From Acrasis kona (Eukaryota > Heterolobosea > Eutetramitea > Acrasida > Acrasidae), in assembly GCA_026419775.2 (NCBI GenBank), contig JAOPGA020001001.1, positions 1 to 64,000 of the forward strand: a stretch of 64,000 nucleotides of DNA, written 5' to 3'. The position numbers were made by a program, and so were the translations under genes. Within the stretch, counting starts at the first letter, position 1; every line of letters starts with the position of its first letter. Below are positions 51,301 to 61,467 of the stretch, in pieces. The notes below the pieces were generated by a model. That model was given only the letters and a program-made list of their open reading frames with translations. It searched no databases and was not told the DNA's origin.

Positions 51301-53790
51301 GATGGAATTGTTCTTCGAAGCTAGTGAACGATGGATAATTGGATCCGTTCAATAATGATTTTAGATTCTTCATGTAGGTGCGCAAGTTTAAAAGTGGGTC
51401 CAATGCGTTCGTTTTCTCTCCGAGGTAACTGGGTGGTTGTTGAGCGTTGGGAGCGACTCCGAGTGATTTTGGCGATTTGGATCTCTTGACGTTTCCTTTT
51501 AGTTTGTTGCTCACGTTTTGTTTCTTTTTTAATTTGGAGTGGGGACGCGATGATGTTGGCGTTGACTCGTTGTGATGGGGTGGATTGATGGGCGTGCCTG
51601 GTGTGCCTGGAGTGTTGGTTGGGTGGTGATGTAATTTGTTGGTGGATGATGACCTGGAGATGTCACCTGGTGTGGTGCGAACGGGTTCTGGACTATCTGG
51701 TTCCGTCACTAGGTTGATGGTGCAGTCGATGGAGTCGTCGTTCATTTCGTTTAATTGTTGCGATAACGCCTTGCCTCTTTCTTTGGCTTCTCTTTTCTTT
51801 TGTCTGACTGCTTTGATGGCTCTGATGGCGCTCTCCATGTCGTTTTGTTGTTCTTGTTCGTCGCCTTCATTCTCGTCGTCAATATCCTCTCCGCCCAGTA
51901 ACATTCTTAATAGTTTGTAATCGGTTTGAACTCCTACTTCGAACTTTTCTGCTTGTTGTTGTTGTTCAAGCACTTGAATGTAATTCTTCATTTCTTCAAT
52001 GTCTTGTAATTGTTTTAACTTTGTTTCCTCTTCCTCTCTTCTTCTTTGTTCTTCCTTTTCCTTTTCCTTCTCGTGATTCTCAAAGAGTGCTAATAGGGAG
52101 GGATCGTTGGATATGATTCTGGATAAATTCTCCTGTAATTCCTTAATTTTGTTTCTGAGGGATGTATTATCGGTTACTAAATGTTGATTTTCTCTCATCA
52201 GGTGCGTGAAGCTGTATACGTGCGGGGAAGAGTTTGTATTGTTTGGGTCCGTATTCATTTGGAAACTGCTTGCTCTGGCCTCGTCCGCAACCGATGGTCT
52301 GGTGTGGGATACCATGAGATTGGAAAGAGGTCCCGTGTCGGATTTTTTTTGTTTCTCGAAACTATTGTATAATTGATGGTATTGTACAATCGACACCTTG
52401 TGATGGGGGAGAGTTCTTAATTTTTGACGAAGTGATGCATTCTCTCCATCTAGTTCCACCACAATTCTCACGAGAAAGTCTTTTTCGATTTGTAAAGCCG
52501 TCTTTGTATGGTTTGTATGTACAGTGCATTTTGCAAACGTCGTGATTTTGCGTTCAAGCTCGATTTTTGTAAACTTTCTTGTTGAGAATTAGGATTGTTT
52601 GACTGCAATACCCTGCTGATGAGCTCGTCGTCATCGGCATCTTCATAAGATGCCATTAAAAGCTTCCTAAAGTCCTCTTTGGCTTGTATCTCATTCTTGA
52701 GCGTCTCTCTCAGTTCTTTGACTTCTTGTTCAATGTGATGTGCTACTACTTGTTCTCTTTTTAATGTTTTTATCAAGACTGCATTCTTGGCGTAGTTTTG
52801 ATCAGCCTTTTCTCTCATCTTGTTGATAAATCGACCGCTACGTTCTACAAGAGATGACATGCGCTGCTTGAATGCATTAAAGGAAACACGAAGAGCGGTA
52901 TTTGGAGCTGGACCATCCTCTATTACTGCCTCATCTTTTTCTTGAGAGGTGAATTGAGCTGATGATAACATTGGTTGTATAAATGTCATCATCTCGTCTA
53001 ACGCATACTTTATACATTGCGTATTTTCGCTTATGTAATCTCCGCTCTCAGTAAACAACCATTTCTCCTCTTCGTTGAGCACCTCGAGCTTATACAACAT
53101 CTCCTGAAGACCTACATCTGATTTATGCTCAATCAAATTATCTAGATTTTTTGCTTTAGCTTGCTTAATTTTTGTAGGAGGAGCGGTGCTATCGTCATCT
53201 TTGTAAGAGGACGACCTGATGGACCGAATCAATTCATCCCACCTTTTACCCCTCTCATCCATCGATTCTCCAGACTCACTTAGAATCTGTTCTAATACTG
53301 GTTTATTACGAACCTCGCTCCATAGAAGCAAATCTGCTTCAACGGCCATTCTTTCCAATAAATTTTGATTTTGTTGCTTTAGTGTCAACTCGATATTGTC
53401 TTTTGTCCTATCAAGATATTGTTGCCTCTTTTTAAAACTACCTAATACCCTTTCCATCTCTTCTTCTTCGTTTTCCTCTATTTTACGAGAAAATCTATCG
53501 TTTCGGTTCGATATGGGTTGAAAAGGCGTCGGATTTAGGTTAGGCATTTTTGAAGCGATGGTCTCAGAGAGTATTTGCATTTTATGATCAAAGTCGTTCA
53601 CGTCATCAGTTTGAATAGGAGTTCCGCTTTCTAATTTCTTCTTCCTTTCCATCTGCATTAACATCATCATAATCATCTCAGGAATAATTTTGACGTGTTC
53701 GTTGTCATTCATAAGTCGAGACATCTTCGCATTGTGACCATCACCATCAGTTCTCTCCTCGCTATCTTTCGATGGCTCTTCTTGGTTCAT
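48362..53790 (-). CDS. Very long coiled-coil protein (about 1809 aa, one frameshift)
   Basis: Two adjoining frames: 53790-52468 (start MNQEEPSKDSEER) and 52471-48362, the second without its own ATG at the join. Adding one A at the AAA near 52503-52505 of the coding strand links them through continuous heptads (LYIQTIQ then TALQIEKDFLVRIVVELDGE). The protein has long coiled coils in the first 700 residues, then Ser/Asp/Lys-rich disorder, an Ala run (AAAAAVAASASVV) near the end, and no catalytic domain. I recognise no family. A centrosomal, ciliary or cytoskeletal scaffold would fit the architecture and the nearby ARL6 gene, but that is inference. Two separate genes are possible. Confidence 0.7.
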
Positions 53791-53913
53791 TGTTATACTG
53801 GCCAACCACTGTACTTCATGCGCGAGCGGTTATCAAAAATGGTTACAAGTAATCTTTAAAATCAAACGCACATGGTGGATACGCAAACATAATCAAATCA
53901 GTTAAAAGACAAA

Positions 53914-54618
53914 CTATTTTAATATACAACCACTGAGTGTATGGTTTGAGTTTCTGTGGTGCGCTTCATCACCTCTTACACAGAGTACGACCTGCCTCAA
54001 TGTTGCGTCTGCGTTCAGTTTATAATAATTAATTGCGAGCTTTGGAACTTGGATGTCTAGCACTTCAGGTACTCCTCTATCGATTGCCTGAAGAAAGTCA
54101 GTATAATACCAAACCGCCTCCTCTTCCATGTATCCGACTACTCTATGGCAAAAGTTTCTACTGACCAAGTATGAAGCGCAGTACAAAACAAAATAGACAA
54201 CTGTCGCAAAGAAGATTAATATTGTCTCTAAAATGCTGGGCTTAATAACCTCCGCCCACAACATTAAATGTGTTCTTTCATTCTCTGATTCTTCTAGCAG
54301 TGCGGCAATACGTTTCTCTTCCTCTGGCGATGACGCCCCAAAAATGTAGTGAAGAACACCACCAACAAGTCCGGGTATTGAAGCGCATGCTTCAAGAAAA
54401 ACACCATGGTGTACAAACCTTCCTGAGAAAATGTATCTTGTTAGAAACCTAACAATATAAACAATGGAAAAGGCAATGTAATCGGACAGCACTTGGGGTT
54501 CAAAGTGGTAGTTTGTATCAATATTTTCTAACTGTTCAAAATCAACGTTTGTTCTGTCTGCACCTTCAAAGTGTCTTGAGTAGTGCTCTCTTGTATCGCT
54601 GGTGTGTTGTGTTTTCAT
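53914..54618 (-). CDS. AOX: Alternative oxidase (5' end uncertain)
   Basis: AOX is the diiron ubiquinol oxidase of the mitochondrial inner membrane that bypasses complexes III and IV. All iron ligands are present in the four usual motifs: FLEACASIPGLVGG, ESENERTHLM, GYMEEEAVWYYT and RGDEAHHRNSNH. The membrane-binding helices lie between motifs. The first in-frame ATG is 54618 (MKTQHTSDTREHY), but the frame stays open and protein-like to about 54696 (NWYLPTPVFYLPCR) behind a CAACAG acceptor. A first exon with the mitochondrial leader probably lies further upstream; I could not fix it. Confidence 0.93.
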   Translation of the reverse strand: MKTQHTSDTREHYSRHFEGADRTNVDFEQLENIDTNYHFEPQVLSDYIAFSIVYIVRFLTRYIFSGRFVHHGVFLEACASIPGLVGGVLHYIFGASSPEEEKRIAALLEESENERTHLMLWAEVIKPSILETILIFFATVVYFVLYCASYLVSRNFCHRVVGYMEEEAVWYYTDFLQAIDRGVPEVLDIQVPKLAINYYKLNADATLRQVVLCVRGDEAHHRNSNHTLSGCILK

Positions 54619-54696
54619 GTCCGATACTTCCGTTTCTATTTTAATTCGGCATGGAAGATAAAAAACCGGAGTCGGCAAATACCAATTAGCTGTTGC

Positions 54697-55339
54697 TCAA
54701 CAGGTTCAAACAGGTATGAAAGAGATATAATATTGAAACAAGATTAGTTACAAGGCAGCAAATATAAAAACTATAGGTTAAAGTCGTCATGAAGGCGGAA
54801 TACATTTGTGTGCATGACTACTAGGGTTGATTATGATTTGATTCCTCTACGCCACCAGAACTGGCGCAACAGTACTCAAATACATTTTATATTCAAACAA
54901 CAAATTAATTAGGACTACATACATCATGCCATGTAATGTAAAACATGATTTCAACATTGTAAATGCATATCCATGTGCGTCTAACGAGATACTAGTAGAG
55001 CTCATAAATTATTTCGCTCCCACATTCTTTAGTTGGCTGCACTCTATTTTCTCGATCCAAAACATTAGAATAATTCCATAACAAAATGATTTGATTGTAC
55101 TTTGAGCTATTAATAGTAAGTATCATAGATGAAAAGTATTTCACTTTCACACAAAGCAGTTTTATAAAAATGTACATCTGTCAGACAAATCCAAATTCAA
55201 TTCAGATGAATTGTAATCAGTAATCCAAAGAAACATCTGAACTGCTTACCCAAACAGTAATCTCGTCATCAAACTACATCCGTCAATTAAATTTACAAAA
55301 TCGTGTTTATTACAAGTGCAATCTCTTCAACGTGATGTT
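54697..55339. other. Intergenic / missing AOX first exon
   Basis: About 640 AT-rich bases. A plus-strand and a minus-strand frame of about 60 codons here have no protein-like features. The AOX leader exon may lie near 54770-54820, where minus-strand ATGs occur. Confidence 0.4.
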
Positions 55340-56270
55340 CTATTGATTGCGACACATATCCTTTGAATTGAAATTTTCATTTTCCTCCGGAGTATATTGC
55401 ATAACAAAGTTGTCGACCTCTATGAAGAACCTATCTAGTTTTTCCGTAGACTTTGAAGATGCAAGCTCAATCCTTCTTAGTTTGACGCTCTTCTGATTTC
55501 TATTTGTACGATGTGCTTCCGTCAATATGCTCTGGTGTGCCTTCCAATCTGTTTGGTTATCTTTCATGTTTTGATTTTTTGCAAGTTTTTTTACGAATTT
55601 ATCGATTAATAATCCGTGTGGAGAATAATAAACTGCCGCGGGAGTGACGGGGAGATTTATACCGAATTCTGCCACTACCAAAATGGTAATATAGTTAAGT
55701 AACCCTTAAACATCTGATAATACATCAACATGTATCCTCTAAAAGATAAAAATTGATGTCATTCATCAAGTATATTGTCAAAGTCACCCGTGTCTCTGTC
55801 TATAAAGTACCTGCCATTCTGATTTTGTTTGCATTCATTGTATATTTTGATCTCGCTATTTATCGACTAAGTGAGGGAGGTTTACCATCATTTTAAACGA
55901 TATTCTCCAAAGAAAATCAAAGGTTTTTGATGATCTGTGATGCAACTATTAATGAACTAAATGCGATCTTACAGCTCTAATTTTTTATTATGTGATACAA
56001 CATTTTGTAATGTGCTCATGTGAAATACTATGAATGCAATGTTTTATAATTGCTAGGTCTATGTTGGATCTTATACATAAACTGTCCTTTTTGTCTGTTG
56101 ATCTCTTTTTTTGAAGTAATCATACTTCTTGATTGCAGAAATTAATTTCTTCAAGTTCCGTCTTTTGTTGTTTCTTTCCATCATCTTCCATCTGCAGGCA
56201 AAGTATTTTCTCTAATTTGCTGCAAGTTGAATTCTAATTTGATGAACCGTAGGTTTGTCACGGGTACAAA
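55340..56270 (-). CDS. Tentative multi-exon gene with a BTB/T1-like segment (model unresolved)
   Basis: Several protein-like pieces occur on the minus strand. 56230-56110 reads LEKILCLQMEDDGKKQQKTE. 55873-55758, behind an AG acceptor, reads SEIKIYNECKQNQNGRYFID, then RDTGDFDNILDE, close to the potassium-channel tetramerisation (T1/KCTD) consensus GRYFIDRD...F..IL. 55681-55340 reads INLPVTPAAVYYSPHGLLID and ends KDMCRNQ. I could not connect them with convincing splice sites in one frame, so this may be a spliced KCTD-like gene or a decayed copy. Confidence 0.3.
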
Positions 56271-56733
56271 ATAGAATTACTTTATACATGTGCATATATA
56301 ACATCGTCCACATTGCTTCAAAAAGTCCATGTACACTTATCAACCTTCATAAGCGCTTCCGTTGCTGCTTCCGTTTGTTTCAGTTCTCATTGTCAACCAT
56401 GGATCGATGAGACCAAGGACATAGCACTAATGGGGAGATTGCTATACATTTCGAAGACCCCTCAGACAGAGCTAAACGCCCTTATAAAGCACTTAGGATT
56501 GAGTGGAGTGAATTGGTGAGGTGGTACATACGCTGTAGGCGTGTGTAACAAATTTTTTTATTTAAAAGTGATTCAAACGTTACCAGTAATAATGACGGTG
56601 TTCTCAAAAATGGATTACTCTGCAATTCTATTAAATTTTCTCGCGGGTGACTGTCACATTTTTTGCAATAATAACTTTATGATTTCAATAAGTTTTTTAT
56701 AAACATATTTTTATTATATATTCTTCACAAACT
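56271..56733. other. Intergenic, no supported feature
   Basis: About 460 bases. Plus-strand frames around 56313-56545 are short and match nothing I know. Confidence 0.4.
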
Positions 56734-57549
56734 TTAAACGATGATAGCAGCTGCGGCTGCAGCTGCAGCTGTTAAGTATGCCACTGGTACAATACTAGTA
56801 TCTGATGCTAATCGGCCATCATTATCATCGACTTGGTTGTCAACGGGTGCTGTACTTGATGGTGTATTGTTTTCATTGTTTCCAACTGATGGTTGTGTTG
56901 TAGAAGGTGAGTTTGTAGCTACAGTCGTAGGTTGAGCTGCAGATGTTGTTTTTTTAGTAGGAGCAGATGTTAGCGTCTCACTTTGTGTTGACGTCTCTGT
57001 AATATTTAGCGAGAACCCTGATGTACCAGTTGAGGAATTATGCCCTTGTATTATTATGGACGGTCCTCCGTCGTGAACTTCTGGTGACACAAAAATTACT
57101 ACTTGTGTACCCCCTGCGGTAATAACAGACTTTAAATAGTCAGTTGCATCCCAGCTAGCCGTACAAGAATTGTCAAGGCTGGCACTAAGTACGTAATCGT
57201 TGGAGTTTGATATACTGCAATTGTCGCTTTCTGTAGCTGCGTCATCGAATGTAGCGGTCTTGTCATTATTGCTGTGGTAGATTAATTTGAAGTCGGAAAC
57301 GCCTTTTAGATCACAAGTTCCTTTAACAGTGAATATAGCACTTCGGATTTTGTCTATAGAAAGTCTGGGTGTGGGAAAGCCGACGTAAACATCAGTGGCT
57401 GCTGTTGCCACAAGCTTATACGATGCTGTAGTGACGCACGTCGTTCCATCTCTTCCGTGATTAGTTTCCAGTCTGTCCTTGGTGTTGTAGATAACTGCTG
57501 AACAGATGTACGTTGCCAGTAGCAATAGTAAAGCTAGTTGCTTTTTCAT
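56734..57549 (-). CDS. GPI-anchored-type surface protein with DNRLRE/CBM96-like domain
   Basis: An ATG at 57579 is possible, but the one at 57549 gives a textbook signal peptide (MKKQLALLLLLATYICSA), so I prefer it (271 residues). Residues 20-190 resemble the DNRLRE/CBM96 beta-sandwich seen in many secreted proteins (DVYVGFPTPRLSIDKIRSAI, TASWDATDYLKSVI, SGFSLNI); this is recognition by pattern. A Ser/Thr-rich stalk follows, then a hydrophobic C-terminus without basic tail (YLTAAAAAAAAIIV), the usual GPI-anchor signal. It is divergent from the sedolisin gene; the two share about 200 bp with two perfect palindromes. Confidence 0.75.
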   Translation of the reverse strand: MKKQLALLLLLATYICSAVIYNTKDRLETNHGRDGTTCVTTASYKLVATAATDVYVGFPTPRLSIDKIRSAIFTVKGTCDLKGVSDFKLIYHSNNDKTATFDDAATESDNCSISNSNDYVLSASLDNSCTASWDATDYLKSVITAGGTQVVIFVSPEVHDGGPSIIIQGHNSSTGTSGFSLNITETSTQSETLTSAPTKKTTSAAQPTTVATNSPSTTQPSVGNNENNTPSSTAPVDNQVDDNDGRLASDTSIVPVAYLTAAAAAAAAIIV

Positions 57550-57598
57550 TTTTATCTTTGTTTTGATAAAACGAAACATTTTAGCTCACAAATATGTA

Positions 57599-57616
57599 TT
57601 CGCCATATATGGCGAA
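57599..57616. promoter_or_regulatory. 18-bp palindrome containing a CArG box
   Basis: TTCGCCATATATGGCGAA is a perfect palindrome. Its core CCATATATGG matches CC(A/T)6GG, the site of SRF/MADS-box factors, which amoebae possess. It lies between divergent surface-protein genes. Binding is inference. Confidence 0.55.
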
Positions 57617-57652
57617 AAGCTGCGCGTCTTGTATTGGACATCCATGTCTAAT

Positions 57653-57670
57653 ATTACTAATATTAGTAAT
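57653..57670. promoter_or_regulatory. 18-bp A/T palindrome in the same divergent promoter
   Basis: ATTACTAATATTAGTAAT is a perfect palindrome, 36 bases from the CArG palindrome. The low GC makes chance more likely than for the other one. Confidence 0.4.
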
Positions 57671-57752
57671 GGATAAATTTCAATCGACGCCATCTATTTT
57701 TACTTCTACCAAATATATTTAAAAGTAGTTGAAAACTGAAATAACAGCAAGC

Positions 57753-59408
57753 ATGAAAACAAGCAATCTTCTACTTATCAATACAACATTGTTATTGTTG
57801 GTATTATTGAAATGCGCCCAACCGCAGAGCCCCACCAGAATTCTACCACATCGGTTTATGAGTCCTACCCCAAACGTCCGTATCGCGAGAGATGCTGATG
57901 ACGATCACACTCCTAACAGAATTTTAACTCCCTCCGATTTTATATCCCTTTATAATATACCATGGTCTGCCACTGGCGGTCAAGGAAGAACTATTGGACT
58001 TTTTGGAGGAGGAAGTAGCGCCAAAAATATTGAGGAAAGCTTAGTACAATATTGTATCAGGTTCAATCTACCAATCTGTAATATATCCAATGGATGTCTC
58101 AGCATCGTTGACCAAGACGGAGGCACCAATTATCCAGCCTATGATTACGAGAGTACAAATGAGTCAATCTTGGACGTTGAAATGGCACATGCGGTTGCGC
58201 CTGGTGCGAAGAAGATTATCATGATGGCACCAAATACTTATGACGACACACTCAAGGGAATCAAGTACTTGGGAGAACATGCAGAGTATGTTGGTCTTCA
58301 ATTTGGATACAAAGAAACAGCGACACTGTCACGTGATTTTATGAGAGATGTTGACGATTATATCTCCAGCAAACCATTGGTGAGTTTCTTTGCGTCAAGT
58401 GGCGACTCAGGGTATGGTTCAGTCTTGTTTCCAAGTTCTTCACCGAACGTAGTATCAGTAGGGGGAACTCAATTGGTATATGATGGCGATAATTTCAAAT
58501 ACGAAGACGGGTGGGATCTTAGCGCAGGTGGTTGTTCCATTTACTTCAACGCTAGTATTCCTCAGTCATTGTCACCACAGTATCAATCAGTAGGGTGTAA
58601 CAACAGAAGATCCACTCCAGACGTTGCCATGGCCGCCGTATACGCTCTAGTTGTACTCTACCAGTCATCAGGCTGCACAGGAACGCAATGTGATTATTCA
58701 TTTGGTGGTACTAGCGTATCGAGTCCTCTGTTCACGGCTAGAGCTGCTCTCACAGGAATACCTGTCAAACCAGAATACATATATGGAGACAATATTGTGT
58801 ATAGAGATATTACATATGGAAAAAGCTATGATAGTTCCGTTAGCTGTAAGGTTGGATATGACTTTCTGACTGGACGTGGCACGTGGATCGGAGATAGAAT
58901 AATCGCACCTCCTGTCACACAAATACCCTCATCATCTGTACCACCTGCTTTTACTTTAACTCCTACAACAGTAGTATCTACCACTACAAAAGCACCCACA
59001 AATATGTTGACTACTACACAGGCCCCTGCTGCATCTGAGTCCCTACTTACTACTAGATCGCCATCAGTAGTTTCTGCAGCACCTTCTGTTAGACCTACAA
59101 ATATAGCACAAACTACTGAATTATTGACTGTAGCTCCTGTAACAACTGCCACGCCCATATCCTCAAATGCACCCGTTACAAAAGAACCATCATCAACAGA
59201 CTCGGTTACCACCACTAATCCAAGTCCATCTAGCTCAGCCATACCAACAACACTCCCAGTCACGGTTACAACCAAGGCACCAATACAAAGTGGAAGTAAT
59301 CAATCCGGAGAAGATATCTCCAGAGAAGCTAGTAGTGCACCTTTGATACCTATTGCTGCGGTTAGTGTACTTATAATCATATCAACACTTCTATTTTATG
59401 GATTTTAA
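57753..59408 (+). CDS. Sedolisin-family (S53) serine protease, membrane-anchored
   Basis: The ATG at 57753 gives a signal peptide (NLLLINTTLLLLVLLKCAQ); the frame's TTG at 57729 is ignored. 551 residues. The S53 catalytic set is visible: Glu/Asp in NESILDVEMAHAVAP (residues about 138-152), the oxyanion Asp in FFASSGDSGYG and the nucleophile Ser in SFGGTSVSSPLF. The calcium site appears as YRDITYG and the YDFLTGRGTW end. The usual pro-domain of about 180 residues is missing; only about 45 residues precede the catalytic domain. A Thr/Ser-rich stalk of about 130 residues leads to a C-terminal hydrophobic signal (AVSVLIIISTLLFYGF) suggesting a GPI anchor. Confidence 0.9.
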   Translation: MKTSNLLLINTTLLLLVLLKCAQPQSPTRILPHRFMSPTPNVRIARDADDDHTPNRILTPSDFISLYNIPWSATGGQGRTIGLFGGGSSAKNIEESLVQYCIRFNLPICNISNGCLSIVDQDGGTNYPAYDYESTNESILDVEMAHAVAPGAKKIIMMAPNTYDDTLKGIKYLGEHAEYVGLQFGYKETATLSRDFMRDVDDYISSKPLVSFFASSGDSGYGSVLFPSSSPNVVSVGGTQLVYDGDNFKYEDGWDLSAGGCSIYFNASIPQSLSPQYQSVGCNNRRSTPDVAMAAVYALVVLYQSSGCTGTQCDYSFGGTSVSSPLFTARAALTGIPVKPEYIYGDNIVYRDITYGKSYDSSVSCKVGYDFLTGRGTWIGDRIIAPPVTQIPSSSVPPAFTLTPTTVVSTTTKAPTNMLTTTQAPAASESLLTTRSPSVVSAAPSVRPTNIAQTTELLTVAPVTTATPISSNAPVTKEPSSTDSVTTTNPSPSSSAIPTTLPVTVTTKAPIQSGSNQSGEDISREASSAPLIPIAAVSVLIIISTLLFYGF

Positions 59409-59801
59409 ATTGCTATGTATTGGAACAAACATAATAAATTTACGTCTTTAGTATCAATGAGTTGTTTGATGATCAATCAAAGATCTATTTTTACCTTCTT
59501 GCCAGCGCCTTCTGAATTTGTGTTGAAGCAGAACACCATTATTTTGAAAAATTACTCACGGGAACGCCAGTACACGTATTTGTAAAGGTAAACAATATGA
59601 TTGGGTTACCATCATCGTAGTATAGTGGGTGAATGAACTGAGTATAGTCTTCACATGGCGAGTTGTAATTAATAAACAGTGTTTAGACAGCCGCTGTATA
59701 CAATTAACAATACATGCGGAAACCCAGCTGTAAGATGACAAAATAATTTGGGCACCTCTACTTGCACAATCCTAGCCTGTATGTGAAATAACATAATATT
59801 A
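59409..59801. other. Intergenic, no supported feature
   Basis: About 390 AT-rich bases after the sedolisin gene. No coding frame beyond chance length. Confidence 0.4.
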
Positions 59802-59847
59802 GGTACACAACATTTGAATCAATGATTTAATTCAAATGTTGTGTACC
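59802..59847. repeat. Perfect 18-bp inverted repeat with 10-nt loop
   Basis: GGTACACAACATTTGAAT (59802-59819) and its exact reverse complement (59830-59847) enclose CAATGATTTA. It could be a transcript hairpin, a terminator-like structure or the end of a foldback element. It marks the border of the decayed region to the right. Confidence 0.75.
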
Positions 59848-59876
59848 GACATTTATATTGTTAACGTAGTCCAACC

Positions 59877-60000
59877 TAAAGATTTAACAGAAACAGGCTC
59901 CGACTAGGTAATAGATCGTAACGATTAACAAGAAAATAGGTTCCGGTCAAGATACATACAATTAACAGAAAAATAGGCTCCGGTAATGTATTTGTAATTC
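59877..60000. repeat. Three imperfect tandem repeats of about 38 bp
   Basis: The block (G)ATTAACAGAAA.AGGCTCCG recurs three times, near 59880, 59924 and 59962, with GGTTCCGG in the middle copy. They follow the hairpin. Confidence 0.5.
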
Positions 60001-60343
60001 GAAATGTTGATGAGTTTCCTGAGAAACCGTTCGAATATGTGATGCAAAGTTTTTCAAAGCTAATGACCCTCTGGCGCTGTAACAAACGAAACAGCACGGA
60101 TAAACGTTCCAAATTGTATATGGTTTTTTATGATCGAATCTGTCAAGACAGATTCTATGAATATTTCCTAAAGGTACACTGCAGTATGTACAATAGGCTA
60201 ATTTCAAACACGAGTAATACAAACTTGGGATCTGACAATTGGGTCGGAGGGACGGCTGCAAAAGAGTTCAATCTCGTTGTTATTAAACAATATTTATTAT
60301 GAAACATCTTCCTCAATGTTAACGTCCTCAACAAATTCAAGCA

Positions 60344-60830
60344 CTAAATCGGGCCGAGACAGTTACTCAATTCGCTGTCTTCCTGTTGCACCTGCATTCT
60401 CTCAAGCAATTTCCTGGCGTATTCCACTTCCTTGTTCTATTGCTTCTTTTTCTTATTCTTGCTGATGATGGCAGCTTTAGATTCTGCAACGGACAACTGA
60501 GACTGAATTGTGTTTCTTCTAATGCTCGCAAGTGGCTGTGAATGTTTGTCCTTCTCGCTACTTTTCTTCTTGGCTGCCTCCTTCTTTTCTTCTCCCTGAA
60601 TGTACTCGTTGTCTGCAAAGTAATAGAGATTCGGTTCCCTTTTCATCTAACTATCCCAATCACTGCGAACTTTTTCAGGATCCTTCTTCTTCTCCTTAAG
60701 GTCATCATCATCAAGTTGCCCGTTCAATGGTCCTATTGTCGTATGGAAAATCTTGCCACCCCTCCTCCCATTTGATATTTTGTTGGATATTGAGGTAACG
60801 CTGTATTTTTTCTTCCAAAACTAATTATGA
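60344..60830 (-). pseudogene. Decayed gene with in-frame TAG codons and a frameshift
   Basis: One minus-strand frame reads DDDDLKEKKKDPEKVRSDWD, a TAG at 60649-60647, MKREPNLYYFADNEYIQGEE to KNKKKKQ, a TAG at 60439-60437, NKEVEYARKLLERMQVQQED to LGPI, and a TAG at 60346-60344. The upstream part continues better in another frame (IKWEEGWQDFPYDNRTIE). Protein-like sequence across stops and a shift points to a pseudogene. All three stops are TAG, one C-to-T step from CAG. No family recognised. It lies next to LINE remains. Confidence 0.5.
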
Positions 60831-61467
60831 AGCATAGTGCAAATAGACCTGCGAATGATTATTTTACAACTAAAATCACAGTTATAATTGTAGTCGTCAC
60901 GCCAAGCCCTATACTTAAAACCAACGCTGGCTTATCATTGGAATGGGGTATGGAAATCGGTGTCGCACAAGGTGATCATTGCAGTCCCACTCTCTTCAAT
61001 ATCAATCATATTAAAACCGAGTTTGTTATAGTCGATCACCAAGAAAAACAACTACCCAGCTCACAATTATATTCTGGTAACATCATTGTAAAGGCCGAAT
61101 CATCCGGCAGATACCTTGGTTATCTTGTTGGCGAAGAGGAACACATGAAAGATTGTATACCTAAAACACGTTCAATCTAATCAAACAAAGAAAAACGAAC
61201 TCGATGCACTTTGATAACAAAACTCTAGACATGCAACGATTTGTTAAAACACTAATGAAATCAGGCATATTAGCCAATTGGAGGCTATTCACACTGATCT
61301 ACTTGACGATCTTGACGAGTTTGCTGATCCAATCTACTCCAATGTTTATTGACCAGAAGCTTGGAGGACTAGGATTTGACACCCAAGATATACAAGCATC
61401 AAATTTTGTAGAAACTTCAATATTTATTCTAAACGGCGAAAAACGCAACCAACAAGAACATGGTTGA
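60827..61467 (+). pseudogene. LINE-type (non-LTR) reverse transcriptase remnant
   Basis: Two short frames show reverse-transcriptase hallmarks. GVAQGDHCSPTLFNI (about 60960-61010) is the fingers/palm motif GV.QGD..SP.LFN. SSGRYLGYLVGEEEHMK (about 61095-61145) is the RYLG motif after the catalytic box. LGGLGFDTQDIQASNF (about 61360-61410) matches the GGLG...A segment after the polymerase. The YxDD box is missing and the frames are broken, so this is a relic. Confidence 0.65.

Noticed and set aside
56313-56519. 68-codon plus-strand frame
   Set aside because: No ATG in a good place, no domain, no conserved neighbour; chance length.
60344-60830. TAG reassigned to glutamine
   Set aside because: TAG ends the PLD gene (25618-25620), the Cys-domain gene (27471-27473) and others at natural C-termini.
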